Shown: positions 42,779 to 51,005 of the stretch, in pieces | Numbering within the stretch: the stretch's first letter is position 1 | How the letters are laid out: each line of letters begins with the position of its first letter | Assembly: GCF_036784765.1 (NCBI RefSeq) | Contig: NZ_CP136651.1 | Span: 1,364,001 to 1,428,000 of the forward strand | DNA: 64,000 bases | DNA from: Novosphingobium sp. ZN18A2 | GTDB lineage: Bacteria > Pseudomonadota > Alphaproteobacteria > Sphingomonadales > Sphingomonadaceae | Reading direction: 5' to 3' | Program-made: the position numbers and the translations under genes | Notes under the pieces: model-generated | The model's input: the letters and a program-made list of their open reading frames with translations, nothing else | Database searches by the model: none | Told to the model about the DNA's origin: nothing

Positions 42779-43410
42779 TGACCTTGCGTTCAATCCTTGC
42801 GGCACTGGCCGCCGTTGCCATGCTGGGCGCCGCACCGCAGGCGATGGCGGGCAATATCGCGCAGACGATGGCGGTGTTCACCGACAATCCGCTGGCGCCC
42901 AAGGTTACGCCGCGCAGCTATGACGTGACGATCGTCGAGTATTTCGATTACGCCTGCCCCTATTGCAAGCGCATGGAACCGGTGCTGGAGCAACTGGTGG
43001 CAAGCGATCACAAGGTGCGCATCGTCTATCGCGACTGGCCGGTGATCCGGCCGGAATCGCGCATCGCCGCCCGGCTGGCCATCGCATCGCAATACCAGGG
43101 CAAGCATGCCGCCTTCCACGATGCGCTGTTCAACGTGCCGGGGCGGCTGAACGACCAGTCGATCCGCGCGGCGGCAAAGACGGCGGGCGTCGACTGGAAG
43201 CGGCTGGAGGCGGACGAGAAGGCCCATGCCGCCGATATCGACAAGCTTCTGGCCGAAACCGATTTCCACGCGCAGAAGCTGGGCCTGCAGGGCACGCCGG
43301 CTCTGCTGGTGGGCAATCACCTGCTGCGCGGCGCGGTGGACCTGCCGACACTTAAGCGCGTGGTCGCCGCGGTGCGCGCCGAGGAGGCCGGAGGCAATGC
43401 TCCGGCGTAA
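42778..43410 (+). CDS. DsbA/thioredoxin-like periplasmic oxidoreductase
   Basis: A 210-residue exported protein. Signal peptide about 1-24 (ending AMA), then EYFDYACPYCKRME with active-site Cys60-Pro-Tyr-Cys63, and GTPALLVG with the cis-Pro. It resembles the DsbA/ScsC group of thiol oxidases. Its ATG overlaps the TlpA stop by one base, so both are co-translated. With the TlpA fusion it likely forms a reductive or oxidative thiol pair in the envelope. Confidence 0.88.
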   Translation: MTLRSILAALAAVAMLGAAPQAMAGNIAQTMAVFTDNPLAPKVTPRSYDVTIVEYFDYACPYCKRMEPVLEQLVASDHKVRIVYRDWPVIRPESRIAARLAIASQYQGKHAAFHDALFNVPGRLNDQSIRAAAKTAGVDWKRLEADEKAHAADIDKLLAETDFHAQKLGLQGTPALLVGNHLLRGAVDLPTLKRVVAAVRAEEAGGNAPA

Positions 43411-43427
43411 TGCCTGCGCGCGATGCG

Positions 43428-44027
43428 TCAGCGTCCGGCGTAGAGCAGCGATCCGGGGCCGAGCCGGGTCAGCACTTCGTGGATGACGTCGCGCGAAACC
43501 GCGAAACACCCCTCGCTCCGGCCAACGCGGCCGTGGTTGGTGGCCATGTTGCGGTTCACGTAACTGGCCGAATGGATCACGATGGCGCGCGGCATGGCAA
43601 GGTTGTTTTCGGGGTCCAGCCCGATCAGCCGGCGCGATCTGCCGTGCTTGCCCGAATATTCGTTGCTGGTGACATAGGCGCCGCGCGACGTGGCGTTGGA
43701 ACCGGGCCGGTTGGAAAAGCTTTGCACCCAGCCGGTATTGCGCGGATCGGAGCCGCGCCCGTGCGAGACGAGGTAGCTTTCCAGCACGCGCCCGCCCGCG
43801 ATGTCGACAAGGTGGAACCGCGCATCGCCCGAATTCCGGGAAAAGTCGGCGATAGCCACGACATTCCGGTTGGGAATGTGCCCGGCGTGCGATTGCAGCG
43901 CGGCGCGCGCTTCATCAAGCAGCGGCGGCCGTTCTCCGGCCTTGACGGCGGCAAAGGCGCGCGGCGATACGATTCCGGCCGTTCCGGCAACCATGCCGCC
44001 AAGGATGCGGCGTCGGTCATATACCAT
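43428..44027 (-). CDS. Murein L,D-transpeptidase catalytic domain family protein
   Basis: A 199-residue protein with an N-terminal signal (Tat-like: YDRRRILGG, then VSPRAFA). The YkuD_2-type core shows SHGRGSDPRNTGW, FSNRPGSNATSRGAY, VIHSASYV with His152 and GRSEGCFAV with catalytic Cys174. Family members form or trim 3-3 peptidoglycan crosslinks or anchor proteins to murein. It diverges from the YkuD-domain gene across 73 bp and converges on dsbA. Confidence 0.85.
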   Translation of the reverse strand: MVYDRRRILGGMVAGTAGIVSPRAFAAVKAGERPPLLDEARAALQSHAGHIPNRNVVAIADFSRNSGDARFHLVDIAGGRVLESYLVSHGRGSDPRNTGWVQSFSNRPGSNATSRGAYVTSNEYSGKHGRSRRLIGLDPENNLAMPRAIVIHSASYVNRNMATNHGRVGRSEGCFAVSRDVIHEVLTRLGPGSLLYAGR

Positions 44028-44041
44028 ATATTGCGATCCCT

Positions 44042-44047
44042 TATAAT
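44042..44047 (+). promoter_or_regulatory. Candidate -10 element, divergent L,D-transpeptidase promoter region
   Basis: TATAAT at 44042-44047 lies in an AT-rich 73-bp gap between the two divergent L,D-transpeptidase genes, 54 bp before the + strand start. No clear -35 was found, so this is tentative; the minus-strand gene must use the same gap. Confidence 0.3.
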
Positions 44048-44100
44048 TGATCCCAACTATATGTTGTGCTTATCGCGTGAATTCCAAGGGGGAACAGCCA

Positions 44101-45249
44101 ATGTTTCGTAAACGCGCGTTGTCGATTTTCGGCGGGATGGCACTGGCCTTTCCGGCGCTTGCCGGCGCGCAAGTGCCCGGCTGGACCGACGCCGATATCG
44201 CGGTGCTGCGCCAGCAGGTTGCCGCGGCCCCGGCAGACGCCTTGCCCGCGCCGTCCACCGCCGCGCTGGACAGGGCTGTTGCATCGGGCGACCGCGCCGC
44301 GATGGATGTGGCGGCGATGGCGCTCGCCACGCGGTTGGCGCGCATGCATCTTCTGGGCACGGCGACCGGAGCGCAGAAGGCGGGATGGAATATCGAGGAT
44401 ACCGACAAGCGGATCGACATTGCGCCGCTGCTGGTGAATGCGCTGGCAAGCGGAACGCTGGGAACGTTCTTCACCGGGCTTGATCCGCAGGACCCGGAAT
44501 ATGCGGCCTTGCGCCGCGCCTATGCCGCCGAAACCGATGAAAAGCGCCGCGCGACGATCGGCAAGAACATGGAACGGTGGCGCTGGATGCCCCGTTCGCT
44601 GGGACCGGATCACGTGCTGGTGAACGCGGCGGCGTTCCAGGCGCGGCTTACGCGCGGCGGCAAGCCGGATGGCAGCTGGCGCGTGATTGTGGGCAAGACG
44701 AGCACGCCCACGCCCGTGTTCCACACCGATATCACCGGCGTGATCTTCAATCCCTGGTGGGAAGTGCCCGCCAGCATCGTGCGCGAAAGCGTGGGGGCGC
44801 TGGTCCGGCGTCATCCGGCGACGGCGCGGGCGCGGGGGTACGTGGTGCAGAACGGGCGCTATCGTCAGGCGCCGGGGCCGAACAATGCACTGGGGCAGAT
44901 GAAACTGGTCATGCCCAACAGGTTCAGCGTGTTCATGCACGATACGCCCAACCGCACCCTGTTCGAACGCGAGAACCGGGCGCTGAGCCACGGTTGCGTG
45001 CGCACCGACGATGCGATCGGGTATGCCGCGACGCTTCTGCAAGGGGTGAAGACGCGCGAAGAGATTGACGCGATCGTCGAAAGCCGCAAGACGACGCAAG
45101 TCGACCTTGCGCGGCCGATGCCGCTCTACATCGCCTATTTCACCGCCGGAACCGACGCCGGCGGGGCCGTCGTCACCTACAAGGACATCTACAAGCGCGA
45201 TGTGCGCGTGCCCGCGCCGCCGGCCGCCAATATCCCCTGCACGGATTGA
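44101..45249 (+). CDS. L,D-transpeptidase (YkuD family, YcbB-like)
   Basis: A 382-residue exported protein. Signal peptide about 1-22 (ending AGA), a helical peptidoglycan-binding-type region, then the YkuD domain: FHTDITGVIFNPWWEVP, HDTPNRTLFERE with His280, and LSHGCVR with catalytic Cys299. The FNPWW-type segment is typical of the YcbB (LdtD) group, which makes 3-3 crosslinks. ATG 44101 starts the signal peptide; the frame extends 18 codons upstream without similarity. Confidence 0.88.
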   Translation: MFRKRALSIFGGMALAFPALAGAQVPGWTDADIAVLRQQVAAAPADALPAPSTAALDRAVASGDRAAMDVAAMALATRLARMHLLGTATGAQKAGWNIEDTDKRIDIAPLLVNALASGTLGTFFTGLDPQDPEYAALRRAYAAETDEKRRATIGKNMERWRWMPRSLGPDHVLVNAAAFQARLTRGGKPDGSWRVIVGKTSTPTPVFHTDITGVIFNPWWEVPASIVRESVGALVRRHPATARARGYVVQNGRYRQAPGPNNALGQMKLVMPNRFSVFMHDTPNRTLFERENRALSHGCVRTDDAIGYAATLLQGVKTREEIDAIVESRKTTQVDLARPMPLYIAYFTAGTDAGGAVVTYKDIYKRDVRVPAPPAANIPCTD

Positions 45250-45331
45250 TTGGTCCTGACCCTGGCATAAGCCGACCGGAATGGGCATGGGCAATGGACG
45301 CGCGCGCGCGCCTTTGCCATAGCCGCGCGCG

Positions 45332-46363
45332 ATGAGTTACGCGCTGATCCGTCCCGCCGTCTTCCTGCTCGATCCCGAGCGGGCCCACCGCCTGTCGATT
45401 GCGGCGCTGAAGTGGATGCCCAGGCGCGCGCCCGCGCCCGGGGGCGGCCCGCTTTCCACAACGGTCGCCGGCCTGGCCTTTCCCAATCCGCTGGGGATGG
45501 CGGCGGGTTTCGACAAGGATGGCGAAGTGCCCGATGCAGTGCTGGGCCTGGGGTTCGGGTTTACCGAAGTCGGCACCGTCACGCCGCGCCCGCAGCCGGG
45601 CAATCCGAAGCCGCGCCTGTTCCGGCTGGAAGAAGACCGCGCGGTCATCAACCGCTTCGGCTTCAACAGCGGCGGGGGAGAGGCGGCGGCGGAACGGCTG
45701 GCGGCGCGCGCGGGGCGGCTCGGTATCGTTGGCATAAACATCGGGGCGAACAAGGAATCGGCGGATCGCATTGCCGATTATGCGGCGATGACGCGGCTGA
45801 TGGCGCCGCTTGCCAGCTATCTTGCGGTGAATATCTCAAGCCCCAATACGCCGGGCCTGCGCGCGCTGCAGGACGAAGGCGCGCTGACCGGCCTTCTGGA
45901 TGCGGTTCTGGCCGCGCGGGGCGAGGGCGGGCCGCCCGTTTTCCTGAAGGTCGCCCCCGATCTTGAGCCTGCCGATATCGATGCCATTTCGCGCATCGCG
46001 ATCGATCGCGGGCTGGGCGCGCTGATGGTCAGCAACACCACGATTTCGCGTCCGCCGCTGCAATCGCGCTTTGCGGCGGAGACGGGCGGGCTTTCGGGCG
46101 CGCCCTTGCGCGATCTTGCGCAGCAGCGGCTGAAAGACTTCCGCATGGCGACGGGCGGGGCGATTCCGTTGATCGGGATTGGCGGCATAACGTCCGGCGC
46201 GGATGCATGGGAGCGCATCCGCGCCGGAGCCAGCCTCGTGCAACTGTACAGCGCCATGGTTTACCAAGGCCCCGGCATTGCCCGGCGTACCTTGCGCGAC
46301 CTCGAAGGGCTGATGCGGCGCGAGGGCTTCAAATCTGTCGCCGAGGCGGTGGGGACCGCCTGA
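45332..46363 (+). CDS. pyrD: Dihydroorotate dehydrogenase (quinone), class 2
   Basis: A 343-residue FMN enzyme of pyrimidine synthesis. An N-terminal membrane-association helix region (FLLDPERAHRLSI) and NPLGMAAGFDKDGE precede NISSPNTPGLR with the class 2 catalytic Ser, and the FMN-phosphate loop IGGITSGADA at the end. It passes electrons to ubiquinone. Length is normal. It converges on the cyd operon. Confidence 0.95.
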   Translation: MSYALIRPAVFLLDPERAHRLSIAALKWMPRRAPAPGGGPLSTTVAGLAFPNPLGMAAGFDKDGEVPDAVLGLGFGFTEVGTVTPRPQPGNPKPRLFRLEEDRAVINRFGFNSGGGEAAAERLAARAGRLGIVGINIGANKESADRIADYAAMTRLMAPLASYLAVNISSPNTPGLRALQDEGALTGLLDAVLAARGEGGPPVFLKVAPDLEPADIDAISRIAIDRGLGALMVSNTTISRPPLQSRFAAETGGLSGAPLRDLAQQRLKDFRMATGGAIPLIGIGGITSGADAWERIRAGASLVQLYSAMVYQGPGIARRTLRDLEGLMRREGFKSVAEAVGTA

Positions 46364-46421
46364 CGCTTGGTTTGATGCCGCTATCGCGCCGGTACAACCG
46401 AAATGAGACGAGCGGTCCCAT

Positions 46422-46532
46422 TCAAAGGGTCAGGTCGTCTTCCGGCTTGCTGTGAAATTGATGCCAGATGCCGTTGAGGATGCCGAAGCCGACTGCAAGG
46501 CCGACACCCAGGATCCATGAAAAATACCACAT
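46422..46532 (-). CDS. cydX: Cytochrome bd oxidase small subunit CydX
   Basis: A 36-residue single-TM protein starting MWYFSWILGVGLAVGFGILN, which matches the CydX consensus (MWYFxWILG). A charged tail follows (HSKPEDDLTL). CydX stabilises the haem b595/d site of the bd oxidase. It lies 42 bp downstream of cydB in the cydABX order and is too short for most automatic calls. Confidence 0.9.
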   Translation of the reverse strand: MWYFSWILGVGLAVGFGILNGIWHQFHSKPEDDLTL

Positions 46533-46574
46533 CGGAAGCTCTCCTTCGCGGGAATCGATGGCTGAAACCGGGGC

Positions 46575-47723
46575 TCAATAGAAATCCGGGTTGTTGCGAA
46601 CCTGGTCCATGGTCACGCGGCCGAACATCACGCGATAGGCCCAGGCGGTGTAGGCAAGGACGATCGGCAGCAGGACCACGGTCACGATCAGCATGGTGAA
46701 CAGCGTGCCCTTGCTGGAAGATGCGTTCCAGACCAGCAGGCTGGATTGCGCATCGATCGAACTGGGCAGGATGAACGGGAACATCGAAAGGCCAACCGTG
46801 GCGATGATGCCCGTCGTCGCCAGTGTCGATCCGGTAAAGACCAGCGCGTCCTTCGCCTTGCGGATGCCGATCAGCGCCACGAGCGGACCGGCAAGGCCGA
46901 TCAGCGGGGCGATCAGCATCCAGGGATGGCTTGCGTAATTGGCAACCCACGCCCCTGCGGTGGGCAGGGTTTCCGTCAGGCGCGGGTTCGACGGGCCGCC
47001 CGGATCGGCGACGTTGGCGATGGCATAGCCGATTGCGCCATTCGCGACCCACAGGCCGCCGATGGCGAACAGCGCCACCGAAGCGATTGCCGCGACCTGG
47101 CCCCAACGGCGCGCGCGGTCCAGCACCGGGCCGGGCTCTGCCTTCATGCTCAGCCAGCCGGCGCCGTGAAGCACCAGCATCGTTACCGAAAGCAGCCCGG
47201 CCAGCAGCGCGAAGGGGGAGAACAGGCCCAGCAGGGAGCCTTCGTAGAACATACGCAAGTCATCGTCGAAGCGGAACGGCGCGCCGACAAGCACGTTGCC
47301 GACCGCCACGCCGAATACCAGCGCGGGCACCAGTCCGCCGGTGAACAGCGCCCAGTCCCAGCGCGTGCGCCAGCCGGTGTCTGCCCGTTTCGAACGGTAC
47401 TTGAAGCCGACCGGGCGCAGGATCAGCGCCGCCAGCACCAGGAACATCGCGAGGTAAAAGCCCGAAAAGCTGACCGCATAGACCAGCGGCCACGCCGCGA
47501 AGATCGCGCCGCCGCCCAGGATGAACCACACCTGGTTGCCTTCCCACGTGGAAGCGACCGTGTTGATCACCATCCGTCGTTCCTCGTCGGTCTTCGCGAC
47601 GAAAGGCAGCATCGCCATAGTGCCAAGGTCGAAACCGTCGGTCAGCGCGAAACCGATCAGCAGCACGCCAAGCAAGGCCCACCAGATCAGGCGCAGCGTT
47701 TCGTAATCGAAGGGAATAGCCAT
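46575..47723 (-). CDS. cydB: Cytochrome bd ubiquinol oxidase subunit II
   Basis: A 382-residue subunit with about eight to nine TM helices. It begins with the LRLIWWALLGVLLIGFALTDGFDLG segment (positions about 10-34; key part FALTDGFDLG) seen in CydB, and ends with MFGRVTMDQVRNNPDFY. It pairs with CydA; the gap to cydA is 24 bp. Length matches E. coli CydB (379). Confidence 0.95.
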   Translation of the reverse strand: MAIPFDYETLRLIWWALLGVLLIGFALTDGFDLGTMAMLPFVAKTDEERRMVINTVASTWEGNQVWFILGGGAIFAAWPLVYAVSFSGFYLAMFLVLAALILRPVGFKYRSKRADTGWRTRWDWALFTGGLVPALVFGVAVGNVLVGAPFRFDDDLRMFYEGSLLGLFSPFALLAGLLSVTMLVLHGAGWLSMKAEPGPVLDRARRWGQVAAIASVALFAIGGLWVANGAIGYAIANVADPGGPSNPRLTETLPTAGAWVANYASHPWMLIAPLIGLAGPLVALIGIRKAKDALVFTGSTLATTGIIATVGLSMFPFILPSSIDAQSSLLVWNASSSKGTLFTMLIVTVVLLPIVLAYTAWAYRVMFGRVTMDQVRNNPDFY

Positions 47724-47747
47724 CTTACCAGTATCCTTCGCTTGGGC

Positions 47748-49334
47748 TTATTCGGCGGGAACCGCGGTGAAGTCCGGGCCGGAAAGCGGCTCGTCCGGGC
47801 TGTTGGGCACGTGGCGCGGATCGTGTTCCGGACCGTGGCGGATGGTCGAAAGCATCAGCCGCACTTCTATCACCGCCATCGTGCCGTAAATCAGCGTGAA
47901 GCCGATGATCGTGGTCCACAACTGCGGCACGGTAAGGCTGGAATTGGCAAGGAACGTGGGCAGCACGCCGTCCACCGCCCAGGGCTGGCGGCCCAGTTCC
48001 GCAACAAGCCAGCCGATCTCCGCGGCAAGCCACGGCAGCGGGATAATCAGCACCGCCAGTTTCAGGAACCACTTGCGGTTGAACTTGCGCGTGCTCGAAA
48101 AATAGAACGCGGTGGCGAAGAACGCGATGAAGCCGAAGCCAAGCCCCGCCATGCCGCGAAACAGCCAGAACAGGGCGGGCACGTTGGGCACCGTGGACCA
48201 TGCCGCCGCGTCCACATCCCTGGCGGTTGCCTGGCGCGGATCGGCGACATAACGTTTCAGCAGCAGGGCATAGCCAAGATCGTCCTGGCTTTCGGCCCAG
48301 GTCTGGCGGGCCGGGACGTTCGCGGGGTCTTTCTTCAGCGTCTGCAGCGCGTCATAGGCGAGGATACCGTGCGCGATGCGCTGCTTTGTCGTATCGACCA
48401 GTTCGGTAATCCCTTCGACCTTGCCGGTCAGGCTGCGCGTGGAAATCAGGCCCAGCACATAGGGAATCTTGACGTCCAGCCTGGTGTCGCGGCCGCTGTT
48501 CGAAGGCAGGCCGAAGATGCTGATCCCGGCGGGGGCCGGCTCGGTGTGCCATTCGGCCTCAATCGCGGCCAGCTTCATTTTTTGGTTGTCGGTAAGCGCG
48601 TATCCGCTTTCATCGCCCAGCACCACGACCGAGAGAGAGGCGGCAAGCCCGAAGGCCGCGGCCACCGTAAAGCTGCGCTTGGCAACCTCGCAGTGGCGGC
48701 CTTTCAGCATGTAGTATGCCGATACGCCCAGCACGAAGACCGACGCCGTCACGTATCCCGCGCTGACCGTGTGAACGAACTTGGCCTGGGCAACGGGGTT
48801 GAACAGAACGTCATAGAAGCTGGTCACTTCCATGCGCATCGTCGCGGGATTGAAGGCAGAGCCGGTCGGGTGCTGCATCCAGCCGTTGGCGATCAGGATC
48901 CACAGCGCGGAGAGGTTGGAGCCGAGCGCGACCATGAACGTGGCGAACAGGTGCTGGCGCTTGGTCAGGCGCTCCCACCCGAAAAACATCAGGCCGACAA
49001 ACGTCGCTTCAAGGAAGAAGGCCATCAGCCCTTCGATGGCCAGCGGCGCGCCGAAGATATCGCCGACATAGTGCGAATAGTATGACCAGTTGGTGCCGAA
49101 CTCGAATTCCATCGTCAGGCCGGTGGCCACGCCCAGCACGAAGTTGATGCCGAACAGCTTGCCCCAGAAGCGCGTGATGTCGCGCCAGATGGGCCTGTCC
49201 GTCATTACATAGACGCTCTCCATTATGACGAGCAGGAACGAGAGGCCCAGCGTGAGCGGCACGAACAGGAAATGGTAAAGCGCGGTCAATGCGAACTGGA
49301 GCCGCGAAAGCTCCACAACAGCCATGTCGATCAT
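47748..49334 (-). CDS. cydA: Cytochrome bd ubiquinol oxidase subunit I
   Basis: A 528-residue quinol oxidase subunit carrying haems b558, b595 and d. RLQFALTALYHFLFVPLTLG at the start, HTVSAGYVTA, and ELGRQPWAV mark the family; the long Q-loop between TM6 and TM7 (about 250-390) puts it in the L-type, like E. coli bd-I (522). ATG 49334 is used; ATG 49325 is close. First gene of cydABX, divergent from cydDC. Confidence 0.95.
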   Translation of the reverse strand: MIDMAVVELSRLQFALTALYHFLFVPLTLGLSFLLVIMESVYVMTDRPIWRDITRFWGKLFGINFVLGVATGLTMEFEFGTNWSYYSHYVGDIFGAPLAIEGLMAFFLEATFVGLMFFGWERLTKRQHLFATFMVALGSNLSALWILIANGWMQHPTGSAFNPATMRMEVTSFYDVLFNPVAQAKFVHTVSAGYVTASVFVLGVSAYYMLKGRHCEVAKRSFTVAAAFGLAASLSVVVLGDESGYALTDNQKMKLAAIEAEWHTEPAPAGISIFGLPSNSGRDTRLDVKIPYVLGLISTRSLTGKVEGITELVDTTKQRIAHGILAYDALQTLKKDPANVPARQTWAESQDDLGYALLLKRYVADPRQATARDVDAAAWSTVPNVPALFWLFRGMAGLGFGFIAFFATAFYFSSTRKFNRKWFLKLAVLIIPLPWLAAEIGWLVAELGRQPWAVDGVLPTFLANSSLTVPQLWTTIIGFTLIYGTMAVIEVRLMLSTIRHGPEHDPRHVPNSPDEPLSGPDFTAVPAE

Positions 49335-49429
49335 GATTCCTCGGCGCCTTCGGTCAAAAGTTGGGTTGGGATAGACTCGGCGGGAGTGATATGTCCGCAT
49401 TTAGGGGAGTGACAGCGGCTCGTCAACAT

Positions 49430-49441
49430 CATACTTACACG
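49430..49441. promoter_or_regulatory. CGTGTAAGT motif in the cyd divergent promoter region
   Basis: Minus-strand reading CGTGTAAGTAT (CTTACAC at 49434-49440 on +). The same CGTGTAAGT string begins the leader of the peroxiredoxin/ArsR operon at 53690-53700. It sits 5 bp before the cydD ATG, so it may also be leader sequence. A shared regulator, possibly the ArsR protein, is inference. Confidence 0.4.
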
Positions 49442-49445
49442 ATAA

Positions 49446-51005
49446 ATGAAACTGAAAAAATCAGGATTGGCGGCGGCTGCCCTGGCCGATGTCGCCGGTG
49501 CCGCGCTGTTTGCCTACGGTATCGCGAGCGCGGCTGCCGCACTGGCGGATGGCGCGCGCGTGGGATGGCTTGCGCCCGTGGCATTGTTGGGCGGCGCGGT
49601 AATCCGGGCGGGTGCGATCCTGTGGGGGCAGGATATCGCCGCGCGGCATGGCGACGCACTGGCGGCCATGTGGCGCAATCGCATTGTGCCGCGCATGCTG
49701 GGCGGGCGGCTTTCGCGCCCGCTGGCGAGCGGTGAGGCCGCGTCGCTGGCGGTAGAGCACGTCGCCGCGATTGAGGGCTATGGCACGCGCTTCGTGCCCG
49801 CGCGTGTTGGTGCGACGCTTGGCCCGCTGTTCGTTCTGGCCTTCGTCTTTCCGGCCAGCTGGTTTTCCGGGCTGATCCTGGTTGGAACTTTCATTCCGTT
49901 CGTGTTCGGCATGGTCCTGGCCGGTCACGCCGCGCGCCGCGCGTCGGAGCGCCAGCTTTCCGCCCTGTCGGCCATGTCCGCGCTCTTCGTGGACCGCGTG
50001 CGTCACTTGCCGCTGATCCGCCATTTCGGGGCCGAAGACCGGATGGCGCGGCAGGTCTCGGTGGCAACGCGGGCGGTGGCCGAACGGACGCTGGCGGTTT
50101 TGCAGGTGGCGTTCCTTTCGGGTGCGATCCTGGAATTCTTCGCGTCGCTGGCGATTGCATTGGTGGCGGTCTATTGCGGGTTCAGCCTGTTGGGCCTGCT
50201 TCCGTTCGCCCCGCCGGAGGCGCTGACGCTTCAGCGCGCATTCTTCGTTCTGGCGATGGCGCCCGAATTCTATCTGCCGATGCGGCGGTTGGCGGCGGCT
50301 TATCACGAAAAGCAACTGGGCGAAGCGGCGATGGCTGCGATCGAGGCGATAGAAGGGCAATCGCCCGATGCGGTTGCGGCGGCCCCCCGGTTTTCCGGAC
50401 TGGCGCTGAACGACCTTGAAATCGCCTATCCCGGCACGCGCATCGGTCCGGTTTCGCTCTCGCTGGAAGGGGCCGGGATGGTGGCGCTTACCGGCCCCAC
50501 CGGAAGCGGGAAGAGCAGCGTTCTGGCGGCGATTGCCGGGCTGGTCGATCCCGCCGCCGGCACGGTCGCGGGCGCGGACGGTGGGCCGCCGCCCGGCAAG
50601 GCGCTGATCGCCGTCGCCGCGCAACAGCCGCTTCTGCTTCCCGCCACACTGGCGCAGAACATCGCGCTCGCCCGTCCCGATGCGCCGCGGGTCGAGATAG
50701 AGGACGCTGCCCGCCGCGTCGGCCTGCAGCCGTTGCTGGCAAGCCGAGCGCAAGGGTTGGACATGGCGATCGACCACACAGGGGCCGGCCTGTCGGGAGG
50801 CGAGCGGCGGCGCATCGGACTGGCGCGCGCCTTGCTGTCGCAGCGGCCGCTGCTTCTGCTGGATGAGCCGACGGCCGACCTGGACGCCGCATCTGCACGG
50901 GAAATCGCCGCGCTTGTGGCCGGGCTTTCGAAAGACAAGGCGGTGGTCGTCGCCACGCACGATCCGCAGGTTATCGCGCTCGCGCAAGCGGAGGTGCGGC
51001 TGTGA
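49446..51005 (+). CDS. cydD: Cysteine/glutathione ABC exporter CydD
   Basis: A 519-residue ABC half-transporter: six TM helices in the first 300 residues, then an ATPase domain with Walker A GPTGSGKS, signature LSGGERRRIGLARALL and LLLDEPTADLD. With CydC it exports thiols needed for bd oxidase assembly. Slightly shorter than E. coli CydD (588). ATG 49446 lacks a clear SD. It overlaps cydC by 4 bp. Confidence 0.92.
   Translation: MKLKKSGLAAAALADVAGAALFAYGIASAAAALADGARVGWLAPVALLGGAVIRAGAILWGQDIAARHGDALAAMWRNRIVPRMLGGRLSRPLASGEAASLAVEHVAAIEGYGTRFVPARVGATLGPLFVLAFVFPASWFSGLILVGTFIPFVFGMVLAGHAARRASERQLSALSAMSALFVDRVRHLPLIRHFGAEDRMARQVSVATRAVAERTLAVLQVAFLSGAILEFFASLAIALVAVYCGFSLLGLLPFAPPEALTLQRAFFVLAMAPEFYLPMRRLAAAYHEKQLGEAAMAAIEAIEGQSPDAVAAAPRFSGLALNDLEIAYPGTRIGPVSLSLEGAGMVALTGPTGSGKSSVLAAIAGLVDPAAGTVAGADGGPPPGKALIAVAAQQPLLLPATLAQNIALARPDAPRVEIEDAARRVGLQPLLASRAQGLDMAIDHTGAGLSGGERRRIGLARALLSQRPLLLLDEPTADLDAASAREIAALVAGLSKDKAVVVATHDPQVIALAQAEVRL

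Noticed and set aside
46746..49085. 779-codon open frame on + strand across cydB and cydA
   Set aside because: It is antisense to two well-conserved genes. The composition is His/Arg/Gln-rich without any domain, as expected for a frame that stays open because of high GC.
49335..49445. FNR or CRP box between cydA and cydD
   Set aside because: No TTGAT-N4-ATCAA or TGTGA-N6-TCACA pattern could be found; only the CGTGTAAGT motif stands out.
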